In this document: one piece after another, positions 43,953-53,443 of the stretch
Numbering within the stretch: position 1 is the first letter of the stretch
How the letters are laid out: each line of letters opens with the position of its first letter
Assembly (NCBI GenBank): GCA_947306745.1
Contig: CAMZHH010000002.1
Location: forward strand, 1-57,601
Origin: an uncultured Candidatus Saccharibacteria bacterium
Lineage (GTDB): Bacteria; Patescibacteriota; Saccharimonadia; Saccharimonadales; Saccharimonadaceae
Direction of reading: 5' to 3'
Length of the DNA stretch: 57,601 nucleotides
Notes under the pieces: generated by a model
What the model was told of the DNA's origin: nothing
What the model saw: only the letters and a program-made list of their open reading frames with translations
The model's database searches: none
Program-made: the position numbers and the translations under genes

Positions 43953-44621
43953 ATGAAACTAACACCAACCGACATGGTCGCCCTTGAGAAGCAAGACGAG
44001 ATATACTTTTTAAACAAAGGCGCCAAATTATACGTCGAAGAGAGCTATCAAGACGCAGCTGAATACTATCACTTAGCCGCCGCGATGGGCAGTAATAGAG
44101 CCGCAAGCAACCTCGGATATTGCTACTTGTATGGCCGCCATTGTGAAGCAAACCCAGAGCTTGCTATCGCCTACTTTAAACTAGCCGACGTCAGATCCGA
44201 GCAAGATGGGCAATTAGAAGAAGCCACTTATAAACTTGGCGATATCTACGAAAAGGGTAAATATGTCGAAAAAGACGATGAATTAGCGTTTTATTATTAC
44301 GATCGAGCAATTCGTCAAATTCCACGTTGGGACAGCGACCAATACGAAAATAATCCGAGTCTCTGTTTTGCTGTTGCAAGAGCTTTAATGCCAGATGGCA
44401 TTGGTCATACCGACATCAAAGAAGCCTATCGTCTATTAAAATTTGCTCGCAGCGGTTACGAGAAAAACGTCGAAAACGGTTTTAATCCGCACGCCGAATC
44501 ACTAGAAGCAGTAAAAACATTACTCGCTGATCCGATATTTGCCGAATATATCGAAAAAGACCACCAGAAGGAAAAAGAAAAAGAGTCGGACGACGACTCT
44601 GAAGAAGAAGATGACGACTAA
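43953..44621 (+). CDS. Sel1-repeat protein with acidic C-terminus
   Basis: The 222 residues contain Sel1-like TPR repeats: DAAEYYHLAAAMGSNRAASN with LGYCYLYGRH, PELAIAYFKLADV, and ATYKLGDIYEKGKYVEKD with ELAFYYYDRAI. Such alpha-solenoids mediate protein-protein contacts. The C-terminal 25 residues are Lys/Glu then Asp/Glu-rich. A ribosome site (AAAAGGAGGG) sets the ATG. The 100 bp after the stop contain an imperfect CGAAAAG/CTTTTCG inverted repeat and then the gltX promoter. Confidence 0.8.
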   Translation: MKLTPTDMVALEKQDEIYFLNKGAKLYVEESYQDAAEYYHLAAAMGSNRAASNLGYCYLYGRHCEANPELAIAYFKLADVRSEQDGQLEEATYKLGDIYEKGKYVEKDDELAFYYYDRAIRQIPRWDSDQYENNPSLCFAVARALMPDGIGHTDIKEAYRLLKFARSGYEKNVENGFNPHAESLEAVKTLLADPIFAEYIEKDHQKEKEKESDDDSEEEDDD

Positions 44622-44724
44622 TACCTTTTCATTATAGCATACTTTTACCGAAAAGTCAAGCATAAGCATCAACGCACTGGCTTTTCGCTAGCTAACAGGG
44701 GAAATATATTATATAATAATTGTC

Positions 44725-46176
44725 ATGAAAGCAGTTACTCGTTTTGCGCCGTCGCCGACCGGCTATATTCACGTTGGAAACGTACGCTCGGCAATCTATC
44801 CATACTTAGTCGCCAAACAGCAGGGCGAAGAAGGTACTTTTATCTTGCGCATCGAAGATACTGATCAAGCACGCTATGTTGAAGGTGCTACGGATTTAAT
44901 TAAAGACACTTTGATTTGGCTCGGCCTCGATTGGGACGAAGGCCCAGATAAAGGCGGCGAACATGGTCCATATTACCAGACTCAGCGTAAAGAAATTTAC
45001 TACGAATGGGCCAAGAAACTTATCGCAGCCGGTCGCGCTTACGCCGACCCAACTCCATCCGAAACGGTTGCTAAATATCGCGAAGAGGCCAACAAAAATA
45101 AGCAGGCTTTCCTTTATCGCAACTACCGCCCAGACAAAACTCCAGAATGGGAAGTTGGACTACCGCTCCGCCTAAAGAGTCAGCCAAAAGCCTACAACTA
45201 TCACGATGAGGTATACGGCGACCTTCACCTCGGACCAGAAACCCAGGATGACATCATTCTTATTAAGGCTGACGGTTTGCCAACCTATAACTTCGCTCAC
45301 ATTGTTGATGATGCTACGATGGGTATCACGCACGTCATGCGTGGCCAGGAATATCTCCCAAGCATGGGCAACTACCTCGAGCTCTACGAAGCGTTTGGTC
45401 TCGAGCGCCCGAAGTTTGTCCATTTGCCACACATTCTCGCGCCAAGCGGCAATAAAAAGCTAGGGAAGCGCGACGGCGCTAAGTCCGCCAACGATTACCG
45501 TCAGGACGGCATCTTGCCAGAAGCTATGCTTAACTTCCTCGCCTGCCTCGGTTGGAATGATGGCACCGAACAGGAAATCTATAGCAAAGAAGAACTTATT
45601 GAAAAATTCGATCTCAGCCGCATTCAGCGCGCTGGCGCCCGCTATGACGAGCAAAAGTTACTCTGGATTAACGGTCAATGGATTCGCCGTCTATTTGCCG
45701 AAGACGCCAAGGCGCTCTACGAACGCAGTAAAGATTTTTGGCCAGAAGTTGCCGCTGACTATGACGACGATTATAAATTCAAAATTTTTAGCATTATTTA
45801 CGATCGCCTCAAGACACTCGGTGACCTTAAGACTATGACAACCTACTTCTTTGAAGATCCAAAAGTCGACATGGATATGATTACTTCCAACAAGGCGCTC
45901 AAGAAGCTCTCCGAGCATGAAGTCTGCGATTTGCTCCGCAAGTCTGTCGCCAAACTTACCGATGTAGAAGATTGGACCGCTGAAAAGCTCCAGGCTGCGC
46001 TCAATGAGCTACTTGTCGAAACCGAGCAGAAACCAATGACGCTCTTTGGCCTCATTCGCCTCAGCGTCAGCTTCGCGCCATTTAGCCCAGCTTTACATGA
46101 CACGCTCGCCGTGCTCGGCAAAAATACTAGCCTTGCCCGCATGAACGCAGTCGTAACCGCTTTCGCCCGCGACTAA
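44725..46176 (+). CDS. gltX: Glutamyl-tRNA synthetase
   Basis: This class I synthetase charges tRNA-Glu and possibly tRNA-Gln. RFAPSPTGYIHVGNVRSA carries the HIGH-type motif (HVGN), and KKLGKRDGAK the KMSKS-type loop. The 483-residue length and the helical anticodon-binding C-terminus are normal. TATAAT lies 7 nt before the ATG. Both tRNA-Gln(UUG) and tRNA-Glu(CUC) are in the window; whether the enzyme is non-discriminating depends on the presence of GatCAB or GlnRS elsewhere. Confidence 0.97.
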   Translation: MKAVTRFAPSPTGYIHVGNVRSAIYPYLVAKQQGEEGTFILRIEDTDQARYVEGATDLIKDTLIWLGLDWDEGPDKGGEHGPYYQTQRKEIYYEWAKKLIAAGRAYADPTPSETVAKYREEANKNKQAFLYRNYRPDKTPEWEVGLPLRLKSQPKAYNYHDEVYGDLHLGPETQDDIILIKADGLPTYNFAHIVDDATMGITHVMRGQEYLPSMGNYLELYEAFGLERPKFVHLPHILAPSGNKKLGKRDGAKSANDYRQDGILPEAMLNFLACLGWNDGTEQEIYSKEELIEKFDLSRIQRAGARYDEQKLLWINGQWIRRLFAEDAKALYERSKDFWPEVAADYDDDYKFKIFSIIYDRLKTLGDLKTMTTYFFEDPKVDMDMITSNKALKKLSEHEVCDLLRKSVAKLTDVEDWTAEKLQAALNELLVETEQKPMTLFGLIRLSVSFAPFSPALHDTLAVLGKNTSLARMNAVVTAFARD

Positions 46177-46190
46177 GCACAACCAAAGCA

Positions 46191-46220
46191 AGCCACCTCT
46201 GTAATTTGAGGTGGCTTTTT
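46191..46220 (+). terminator. Intrinsic terminator, GCCACCTC type
   Basis: AGCCACCTC and GAGGTGGCT form a 9-bp stem with an 8-nt loop followed by TTTT. The arms match the degV terminator. Confidence 0.92.
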
Positions 46221-46240
46221 GCTTATGGTATAATTTAGAC

Positions 46241-47617
46241 ATGGATGGCATGAAAAAGTCGTATCGTGGCAGCAAAATATACGTCCACAAGAAAAAGGGC
46301 GAAGCCGACGAGACGCTTGTAAACTTATATAAAGATAGCGAATACGCTAAAGAAAACAAAACTCCAAAAGAGGAGCTTAATAATGAGGACGTCGACGAAG
46401 ATATTAGCGCCTTCATTAATGACGAAGAGGATAAGGTCAAGGAAGTTGACGTTCCGGTAAAAAAATCCGTCAAAGCAAAACACAAGAAAGAAGCCGCAAA
46501 AGAGAAGCAGAAGGCAACCATCAAAAAGACTATCGGAAAGATTGTCTTAGCCATCATTTTAGTTGCTGTTGTAGTATTGGGCGCACTTTACCTATTCATG
46601 CCAAATCTTAAAGAAGCCATCTCTGGAAAAGTTGAATTCACCGAAGCTAAAGCTGACGAGATCTATTATTCACCATTGACCGGTCTTGAAACCACCAACA
46701 AAGACATCGCAACAGCTGGCACGACCTGCGTTATGATCGAAAATAGCACAGACGCCCGTCCACAATCCGGCCTTACTGAAGCTGGTGTTGTTTACGAGGC
46801 TATCGCTGAAGGCGGTATTACGCGCTTTATGGCCGTCTATCAGGAAGCAAAACCAGCATTAGTCGGACCAATTCGTAGTGCCCGTCAAACTTTCGTTGAG
46901 GCTTCCAGACAGTATCAATGTAGCTACCTGCACGTCGGTGGTGCTACCAATGCCATCAATACGCTCAAGACAGCGGGCTACCGCAACTTCGACGGCGGTT
47001 GGCATGAAGGCAAATATGTCTTCCGCTCAAATAACAACAGCCATCGCAATGCTTTGCCATCCATGCCACGACGCTATGCACCACATAACGTCTACACTAG
47101 CTTTGATTACATCGACAAATTTAACTATTCAAGTGGTTTTACAAACTCTACTTTCACCGGCTTTACGCGTATTCAGCCAGACTATCGCACGCCAGTAGCT
47201 GAAATTGATGCTCGCACAATTAAAATCAGCGTCTCGAGCAACTATTACAATCCAGTTTACGTCTACGACGAGGCAAACAACCGCTACCTGCGTAGCCATA
47301 TGACCGGCGGTGCACATATGAACCTCAACGCCAACGGTACGCAAACCCAAATCGCACCGACCGTAGTCGTCGCCATGAAAGTTAATGCAATTGCACGTAG
47401 TTCCGAACCGAAATATAAAGACTACGTTACGACCGGCTCAAACGAAGTCTACGTTTTCCAAGACGGCACCTATACTGTAGGTAAATGGGTTCGCAACTCC
47501 GTTACTGACCCGTTAAAATTCTACGACAATAATAATGAAGAAATTAAACTAAACCGTGGCCAAGTCTGGATTACGATGTATCCAAGTGGCACTGGTGGCG
47601 TAAGCTTTACTAAATAG
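46241..47617 (+). CDS. DUF3048 (YerB-like) membrane-anchored protein
   Basis: A charged cytoplasmic N-terminus of about 98 residues precedes one helix (about 100-120) and an outer DUF3048 domain pair: SPLTGLETTNKD, CVMIENSTDARPQSGL, YEAIAEGGITRFMAVYQ, GPIRSARQTF, then the C-terminal domain ending LNRGQVWITMYPSG. YerB-type proteins are usually lipoproteins; here the anchor is a helix. The role is unknown, probably in the envelope. The ATG at 46241 follows TATAAT by 6 nt. Confidence 0.88.
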   Translation: MDGMKKSYRGSKIYVHKKKGEADETLVNLYKDSEYAKENKTPKEELNNEDVDEDISAFINDEEDKVKEVDVPVKKSVKAKHKKEAAKEKQKATIKKTIGKIVLAIILVAVVVLGALYLFMPNLKEAISGKVEFTEAKADEIYYSPLTGLETTNKDIATAGTTCVMIENSTDARPQSGLTEAGVVYEAIAEGGITRFMAVYQEAKPALVGPIRSARQTFVEASRQYQCSYLHVGGATNAINTLKTAGYRNFDGGWHEGKYVFRSNNNSHRNALPSMPRRYAPHNVYTSFDYIDKFNYSSGFTNSTFTGFTRIQPDYRTPVAEIDARTIKISVSSNYYNPVYVYDEANNRYLRSHMTGGAHMNLNANGTQTQIAPTVVVAMKVNAIARSSEPKYKDYVTTGSNEVYVFQDGTYTVGKWVRNSVTDPLKFYDNNNEEIKLNRGQVWITMYPSGTGGVSFTK

Positions 47618-47628
47618 AAAGGAAAGAC

Positions 47629-48597
47629 ATGATTGCAGGCTTTACATCAACTCCAATGCCAGGCGAAACTCTCGAGCATGGCGAAAATGGCGAAATTCAG
47701 AACCCATATTACAACCCAGGCTTCGAAGACTTAACTGAGACTGACGAAGATGACCCAACAATTCCAGAAACTGAGCCACAACTCCAGCAAGTTCAAGCTG
47801 AAGCGCAAGGTGACGAAGATTTAGCCGGCATCTCTCCGACCGAGGATAGCGAAAAGCCAGACAATGCCATTACTGACTCCTTTGGTAGCGAATGGGATAA
47901 GGGTACTGCAAGTATCAGTATTGCCGATCAGCAACAAAGCATTAATGCAAATTATGCCGACGGCGCCGTACGTCAGGCTGCCGACTTACTTCGCCCGCAA
48001 ACCGAAGAAGCTATCATGCATGCTAATTCAGACTTCCAAGATACCGACGAACGTACCGCTCAAGAACAAGAAGACCAAGAGATCAAAAACGTTGCCGAAT
48101 CGCTTACTGCACAAGCTATGCTTGTAACCGATGAAGCTCAAGCCGCATCGGAAGGTATTGCATTAGGCGACACCGAGGCAGAAGAGCATGTCGCAGAAGC
48201 TCAGCGTGCAGCCGAAACCATCGATGCACTTACATCTGCCGGCATCATCGCCGCTCAAGATGCTAGCACTGAAGAAATCTCTCAGCGTTTGAAGAGTACA
48301 GCCGCTGAGGCTACCGCGATGGCAGAAGCCGCCCAAGAGCAAATTGAAACCACTCGCAATAATGTCGAACAAGCCCAAAACGAAGCCGAAGAAATGGCTA
48401 AAGAAACGCAGCAACAAGCCGCCGAAAACTCCGAAGCTGCACAGACAGCCGGAAATACAGCTGAGGCCAATCCAGAAGCTCAAGCGACGCCAGTCTTCGA
48501 AAATCTCGACGATACGCTGAACGACGATCAGCGTGAAGTCATTATCGATGCCATGGTCGCTGATAATCCATATTCATCACCTGAAAGCCAAAAATAA
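47629..48597 (+). CDS. Acidic Ala/Glu/Gln-rich coiled-coil orphan
   Basis: The 322-residue protein has low complexity, rich in Ala, Glu, Gln, Asp and Thr, with helices likely from about residue 115 to 285 (AEEHVAEAQRAAETIDALTS and similar). No signal peptide or membrane helix. It could be a scaffold or stalk inside the cell, or non-classically exported. A ribosome site (GAAAGGAAAG) precedes the ATG, 11 bp after the DUF3048 gene, so the two are likely co-transcribed. Confidence 0.65.
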   Translation: MIAGFTSTPMPGETLEHGENGEIQNPYYNPGFEDLTETDEDDPTIPETEPQLQQVQAEAQGDEDLAGISPTEDSEKPDNAITDSFGSEWDKGTASISIADQQQSINANYADGAVRQAADLLRPQTEEAIMHANSDFQDTDERTAQEQEDQEIKNVAESLTAQAMLVTDEAQAASEGIALGDTEAEEHVAEAQRAAETIDALTSAGIIAAQDASTEEISQRLKSTAAEATAMAEAAQEQIETTRNNVEQAQNEAEEMAKETQQQAAENSEAAQTAGNTAEANPEAQATPVFENLDDTLNDDQREVIIDAMVADNPYSSPESQK

Positions 48598-48604
48598 GCT
48601 TAGC

Positions 48605-48633
48605 AACCGCCAGTTTTATCTGGCGGTTTTTTG
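48605..48633 (+). terminator. Intrinsic terminator
   Basis: AACCGCCAG and CTGGCGGTT form a 9-bp stem with a 6-nt loop followed by TTTT. Confidence 0.9.
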
Positions 48634-48670
48634 ATGATACAATAGAGACAATAAAGCGAGAAGGATTTAT

Positions 48671-50266
48671 ATGTATACTAACGAAAAAATCTTGATTGGC
48701 AAATCTGCCGAAGGCAAAGAACTTTGCATTCTACCAAATATGGCAAACCGCCACGGACTCATTACGGGCGCTAGCGGTTCTGGCAAAACTATTACCCTTA
48801 AAGTTATGGCCGAAAGCTTCTCTGAAGCTGGCGTACCAGTCTTTATGGCCGACGTTAAGGGCGACCTTGCTGGCACTGCCTTGCCAGGTGATTTAAATGA
48901 GAATATTCAAAAACGCGTAGATAAACTCGGCCTTGAAGGTTTCGACTGCAAACAATTCCCAGTTCGTTTCTGGGACCTCTACGGCCAAAATGGCCATCCA
49001 ATCCGCGCTACTATTGAAAGCGTCGGCCCAGACATTTTATCAATGATGCTTGGCCTCTCCGAAGCTCAGGAAGGCAACCTCGATATCGTCTTTGAAGTGG
49101 CTAAAGATGAAGGGCTCCAATTAATCAATCTCGCCGATCTTCGCTCAACTTTACAGTACGTCGCAGAAAACAAAGATAAATACATCACCAAATACGGCAA
49201 CATTACTACTCAAAGTATTGGTGTAATCCAACGCAGCCTTCTCGCGCTCGAAAAGCAGGGCGCCAACCATTTCTTTGGCGAACCAGCTCTCGATATTAAA
49301 GATTTCTTCGCCACCGAAAGTGACGGTCGTGGCGTAATTAACATTCTGCACGCCGTCGAGCTTTTCCAGAGTCCAGACCTTTACGCATCTTTCTTGCTCT
49401 GGTTGCTTAATACTTTATTCGCCAGCTCGCCAGAAGTTGGCGATCTCGATAAGCCAAAGATGATTTTCTTCTTTGATGAGGCACACTTACTCTTCAACGG
49501 CATGCCAAGCTATCGCCTAAAACGCATCATTCAAGTCGTAAAACTGATTCGTTCTCGCGGCATCGGTCTTTACTTCGTATCTCAAAACCCAACCGATGCG
49601 CCAGATGAGATTCTCGCACAACTTGGCAACCGCGTCCAACATGCACTTCGTGCTTATACGCCAAGCGAGCAAAAGGTCGTCAAGGCCGCCGCTGGCGCCT
49701 TCCGCGTTAATAAAGCTTTCGATACCGAAACTGCCATTTCCGAACTCGGCACCGGCGAAGCACTCATCTCCTTCCAAGACGAGAAGGGCGCGCCAGAAAT
49801 CGTCGAACGTGCTACGATTTTGCCACCACAAAGCTATATGGGCGCCATCAATGATATGGTTCGCATGAAAGTTATTAATAATAGCCCACTCTGCGGTAAG
49901 TATGACGAAGCCGTCGACAACGAATCCGCCCACGAAAAAATTACTAAGCACAACGAAGAAAAAGCCGCCGCTGCCGCCGCAGAAGAGCAGCGCAAAGTTG
50001 AGGAGAAGGAAGCCGCCGCGAAGGCTAAAGAAGAAGCACGCATCGAGAAAGAGCATCAAAAAGAATTAGCGCTCGAAGAGAAGCAAAAACTCGCCTTGCA
50101 ACGCGAACAAGAAAAGCTTGCCGCCAAGAAACAGGCCGAAGAAGAGAAGAAAAAGCAAAAAGTTGAGAAGAAACTTGAAAAATACGGCGACCGCTTCATT
50201 GGTAATATTATTGGTAAAGCCGGTTCCAAAGCAGGCGACAAGCTATTCAAGAGCATTTTCAAGTAG
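48671..50266 (+). CDS. HerA-like DNA-translocase ATPase (DUF853/YjgR family)
   Basis: The 531-residue ATPase has Walker A GASGSGKTIT (34-43), MADVKGDLAG, and Walker B FFFDEAHLLFNG, followed by RSRGIGLYFVSQNPTD (sensor) and the arginine-containing LGNRVQHALRAYTP, as in HerA/FtsK-superfamily YjgR proteins. Residues about 420-500 form a long Glu/Ala/Lys coiled coil. The biochemical role is poorly known: possibly DNA pumping in repair or defence. TACAAT lies at 48637-48642, giving a leader of about 20 nt with GAGAAGGA. Confidence 0.85.
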   Translation: MYTNEKILIGKSAEGKELCILPNMANRHGLITGASGSGKTITLKVMAESFSEAGVPVFMADVKGDLAGTALPGDLNENIQKRVDKLGLEGFDCKQFPVRFWDLYGQNGHPIRATIESVGPDILSMMLGLSEAQEGNLDIVFEVAKDEGLQLINLADLRSTLQYVAENKDKYITKYGNITTQSIGVIQRSLLALEKQGANHFFGEPALDIKDFFATESDGRGVINILHAVELFQSPDLYASFLLWLLNTLFASSPEVGDLDKPKMIFFFDEAHLLFNGMPSYRLKRIIQVVKLIRSRGIGLYFVSQNPTDAPDEILAQLGNRVQHALRAYTPSEQKVVKAAAGAFRVNKAFDTETAISELGTGEALISFQDEKGAPEIVERATILPPQSYMGAINDMVRMKVINNSPLCGKYDEAVDNESAHEKITKHNEEKAAAAAAEEQRKVEEKEAAAKAKEEARIEKEHQKELALEEKQKLALQREQEKLAAKKQAEEEKKKQKVEKKLEKYGDRFIGNIIGKAGSKAGDKLFKSIFK

Positions 50267-50307
50267 CCTTATACCGCGCCACCTCTTGAAATTCGCATAA
50301 AAAAGAC

Positions 50308-50412
50308 TATAATGCAAATCGCATACCACCGAAGGGAGGGGTATGTGATTTTTTTGGGTGAGGGCAAATCTATTCATGCCCTCTGTAAACCCTTGCACCT
50401 TAAGAGGAGGTT
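50308..50412 (+). promoter_or_regulatory. Promoter and structured leader of the pyrophosphatase gene
   Basis: TATAAT (50308-50313) starts a leader of about 95 nt. A first ribosome-site-like GAAGGGAGGGG is followed directly by ATG TGA, a start-stop pair. Then come a hairpin (GAGGGCA with TGCCCTC, 50360-50383, extended by GGGT/ACCC) and the true ribosome site AGAGGAGG before the gene. A half arm GCCACCTC near 50276 looks like a decayed terminator. Confidence 0.6.
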
Positions 50413-52518
50413 ATGTCTATGGTGTATTTTTTGGTATTCCTTATCACCCTTGTCGCGCTCGTTTATGTTGCGCATAACTATTTCAAGTTGCGTCGCATGG
50501 ACGAGGGAACGGAAGAGATGGTCGAAATCGCAGGAATTATCCGCTCTGGCGCGCGTACTTTCATGCGTGCCGAGTACAAGATCATCGTTCCCGTCATTAT
50601 CATCGTCGCCGCTATCTTCTCGTGCTTCATTGAGAAGTCGAGCGGCATTTCTTTCATAGTTGGCGCCTGTATGAGCAGCGCCGCATGTATCATTGGCATG
50701 CGTAGCGCCACTTACGCCAACGTCCGCACCACCAATACCGCGCGCGTCACGAAGTCCTTGGGTAAAACCAATCAGACAGCGTTGCGTGGCGGCAGCATTA
50801 GTGGGCTGAGCGTACCCGCGTTTGGATTGATGGGCTTAATTGGCATCCTGGCAATCACTGGAGGCGTTAAGCTCGGTCAAACTGGAGGCGGACTCATCGC
50901 TTCGTTCACTTGCAACCCCAGCATCATGAGATTGACTACCTATTCGTTGGGCTGTTCACTCGTGGCGATGTTTAACAGAATCGCTGGCGGTAACTACACA
51001 AAAGCCGCCGACATCTCTGCCGACATCGTCGCCAAAATCAGACACGATATGCCCGAAGACGACAGCCGTATGCCAAATACGATTGCTGATTTTATCGGGG
51101 ATAACGTCAACGACATTGCCGGAAACTGCTCCGACCTACTCGAGAGCTTTGTGGCAACCGTCGTCGCCTGTCTGCTCATCAGTGCATCGATTGCGACCGA
51201 AAATACTCCCGTGGCGCTATTCAATGCTACGAGTATTTTCCCGATTATCCTGGCCGGAGCAGGTCTGCTCGGCAGTATTATCGGTATCGGTTACGCCTTG
51301 CGCCACAAGCCGAGCGATAATCCATCTCATGAGCTCGATATGTCTACCTACATCTCGGCCGGATTCATCATCGTCGTCGGATTGCTGGCATCCAGGTTGA
51401 TGTTTGGCAATATCGAGGTCTATGATAGTTTCCGCCTGGGCTGGATTTCTCCTTGGGTAGCCAGTGTCCTTGGTATTGTCAGCGGTGTTGCTATCGGCAA
51501 GATTACTGAATACTACACTGGAACCGAGTTTAATCCGGTCAAGAAACTCGCCCAAATGGCCACTGAAGGTGAGGCTTTTGTAGTCACTAAGGGTGACGCA
51601 ATTGGTTCACGTTCATGCCTTCTGCCGATTGGCACGATTTGCTTAGCATTGATTCTCTCGGGAATCACTTGCGGCATCTACGGTATCGCCGTTGCGGCTT
51701 TGGGTATGCTTTCATTTGTGGGTACTACCGTATCGATTGACGCTTTCGGGCCTGTCGCCGACAATGCAGGCGGCATTGCAGAAAGTTGTCACCTTCCGGC
51801 CGACGTGCGTAAGATTACCGATAAACTAGACGCTGTTGGCAACACCACGGCTGCTATCGGTAAAGGCTTCGCCATCGGTTCCGCCGCGTTCGCCACCGTT
51901 TCGCTTATCTTCGCCTACGTGGGCAGCTATTCGTCCGGAACACCGGATTTGAATATCGCTAACTTCATCGTAGTCGCAGGAGCTATCTTAGGCGGCGCAA
52001 TTATTGAGTATTTTTCCGCTCTACTGACCGATCATACCATCGAGTCTGCCCATCTGATGGCAGAAGAGGGAGATCGTCAGTTGTCTATTCCGGGCGTCCT
52101 CGAGGGCACCACAAAACCAGATTACAACAGATGCATTGATATGGCCGCGCGTCAGGCATTACACAAAATGCTTGCACCGTCATTATTAATGCTTTTCATT
52201 CCTGCCATTGGAGGCATTCTGTTTGGCGCCGAATTTGTTGGCGGCATCCTGGTAGGTGCCACTATCGTAGCTATTCCGCGTGCTGTCTTTATGGGCAACT
52301 CTGGCGGCGCTTTCGACAACGCGAAGAAGTTCGTCGAATCCGGTCAGCTTGAGGGTCACGGTAAAGGCTCTGCTGCACACAAAGCTACTGTCGTGGGCGA
52401 CACGGTGGGCGACACTCGAAAAGACGTGGTTGGCGTAGCGCTCGACATCGCAATTAAGTTGATGTCTACCGTCGCAAACACGCTTGCACCAATTTTCGCA
52501 TCGTTCCACCTGTTTTAA
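50413..52518 (+). CDS. hppA: Membrane-bound ion-pumping pyrophosphatase
   Basis: This 701-residue protein, with about 16 helices, couples pyrophosphate hydrolysis to H+ or Na+ export, useful in a cell with limited ATP. Active-site blocks are GGNYTKAADISADIVAKI, the Asp-rich PEDDSRMPNTIADFIGDN, DAFGPVADNAGGIAES, and GDTVGDTRKDVVG near the end. GNTTAAIGKG has Ala where K+-independent enzymes have Lys, so a K+-dependent type is likely. Several substitutions in the blocks mark a divergent branch. The ATG at 50413 follows AGAGGAGG; a second ATG two codons later is possible. Prolines are mostly CCC/CCG. Confidence 0.93.
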   Translation: MSMVYFLVFLITLVALVYVAHNYFKLRRMDEGTEEMVEIAGIIRSGARTFMRAEYKIIVPVIIIVAAIFSCFIEKSSGISFIVGACMSSAACIIGMRSATYANVRTTNTARVTKSLGKTNQTALRGGSISGLSVPAFGLMGLIGILAITGGVKLGQTGGGLIASFTCNPSIMRLTTYSLGCSLVAMFNRIAGGNYTKAADISADIVAKIRHDMPEDDSRMPNTIADFIGDNVNDIAGNCSDLLESFVATVVACLLISASIATENTPVALFNATSIFPIILAGAGLLGSIIGIGYALRHKPSDNPSHELDMSTYISAGFIIVVGLLASRLMFGNIEVYDSFRLGWISPWVASVLGIVSGVAIGKITEYYTGTEFNPVKKLAQMATEGEAFVVTKGDAIGSRSCLLPIGTICLALILSGITCGIYGIAVAALGMLSFVGTTVSIDAFGPVADNAGGIAESCHLPADVRKITDKLDAVGNTTAAIGKGFAIGSAAFATVSLIFAYVGSYSSGTPDLNIANFIVVAGAILGGAIIEYFSALLTDHTIESAHLMAEEGDRQLSIPGVLEGTTKPDYNRCIDMAARQALHKMLAPSLLMLFIPAIGGILFGAEFVGGILVGATIVAIPRAVFMGNSGGAFDNAKKFVESGQLEGHGKGSAAHKATVVGDTVGDTRKDVVGVALDIAIKLMSTVANTLAPIFASFHLF

Positions 52519-52583
52519 TCTTCTCTCTAACTTCTCATCGAGCTATTCAGCTCAAAAATCACATTTGTACCTTTCATAAGAAG

Positions 52584-52612
52584 AATCCCCGGTTGTCACG
52601 CCGGGGATTTGT
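52584..52612 (+). terminator. Intrinsic terminator of hppA
   Basis: AATCCCCGG and CCGGGGATT form a 9-bp stem with an 8-nt loop followed by TTG. The T-run is short. Confidence 0.75.
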
Positions 52613-52689
52613 CATGCATTGAAGAATAAAAGCCGGCAGATTGGTATTTTCTTGATGCCTTGCGCGATTTCTCATCGAGCAACGGCAAC

Positions 52690-52712
52690 AAAAAATGCCG
52701 AGATGTCGGCTT
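52690..52712 (-). terminator. Intrinsic terminator of tRNA-Glu
   Basis: On the minus strand GCCGA and TCGGC pair around CATC and run into ATTTTTTG, 13 bp past the tRNA. Confidence 0.8.
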
Positions 52713-52724
52713 TTAACTTCAATG

Positions 52725-52801
52725 TGGTGATCCCGGTGGGAGTCGAACCCACGATTTTCTGGATGAGAACCAGACGTCCTGGACCACTAGACGACGGGAC
52801 C
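52725..52801 (-). tRNA. tRNA-Glu (anticodon CUC)
   Basis: On the minus strand the acceptor GGTCCCG pairs with CGGGATC. The anticodon stem TCTGG/CCAGA holds TTCTCAT (anticodon CTC, glutamate GAG), the T arm has GGGTTCGACTCCC, and CCA is encoded (complement at 52725-52727). Length and loops are normal. Confidence 0.95.
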
Positions 52802-52892
52802 ACTTGCACTTATTCTAACAGAAAGCCACGTCTTTTGCAAACAGATAAGATATGGTGTATAATCACGGCAAAAGGATGGAGTTAATCACAAT

Positions 52893-53339
52893 ATGTATTA
52901 CATTAAGCGCTACTGGCGTATCATTTTTCCAATCTTCTTTATTTGCCTAAGCTGGGCTTTGTCCGCAACGGACGGCTCACACTCCGAGGCAGACTCTTTA
53001 TGGTGGGCCTCGATGCTCGGCCTATCAAATGCTTTCGCACGCAAGTTGGCTCATATTTTCCTCTTTGGCGCAATTAGCTACTCCATCACTAGCTTCGTTA
53101 AAGGCCTCAATCCATCCGTCTTTCCAAGTCATTCACAAATCATCTATCCGATCATCCTCACGGCTGTTTATGCCGCCATCGACGAAGTACATCAAATCAC
53201 CGTCGTCGGTCGTAGTGGCCAAGTTGGCGATGTCTTCCTCGATACCATCGCTGGCATCGGCGGCGTATTAGTTTATATCGCCATTTTCTGCTTCTTCCGC
53301 CGCTGGCGTTTGCGTCACGTATACAAGAAATACGCGTAA
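52893..53339 (+). CDS. VanZ-like membrane protein
   Basis: The 148-residue protein has four probable helices with the VanZ pattern: RKLAHIFLFGAISY, YAAIDEVHQITVVGRSGQVGDVFLDT and a final helix before a basic tail (FRRWRLRHVYKKYA). VanZ family members affect teicoplanin resistance in enterococci but are mostly of unknown role. TATAAT near 52857 gives a leader of about 25 nt with AAAGGATGGAG. Confidence 0.82.
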   Translation: MYYIKRYWRIIFPIFFICLSWALSATDGSHSEADSLWWASMLGLSNAFARKLAHIFLFGAISYSITSFVKGLNPSVFPSHSQIIYPIILTAVYAAIDEVHQITVVGRSGQVGDVFLDTIAGIGGVLVYIAIFCFFRRWRLRHVYKKYA

Positions 53340-53350
53340 ACCACAAAAAG

Positions 53351-53376
53351 TCTCCCCTAGCCGGGGAGATTTTTTG
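53351..53376 (+). terminator. Intrinsic terminator
   Basis: TCTCCCC and GGGGAGA form a 7-bp stem with a 5-nt loop followed by TTTTTT. Confidence 0.9.
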
Positions 53377-53443
53377 AAGTAATGTATATATTTTTATAAT
53401 AGCACACTTTACATTTTTTGTCAAGACTGGTAAAATATACAGT

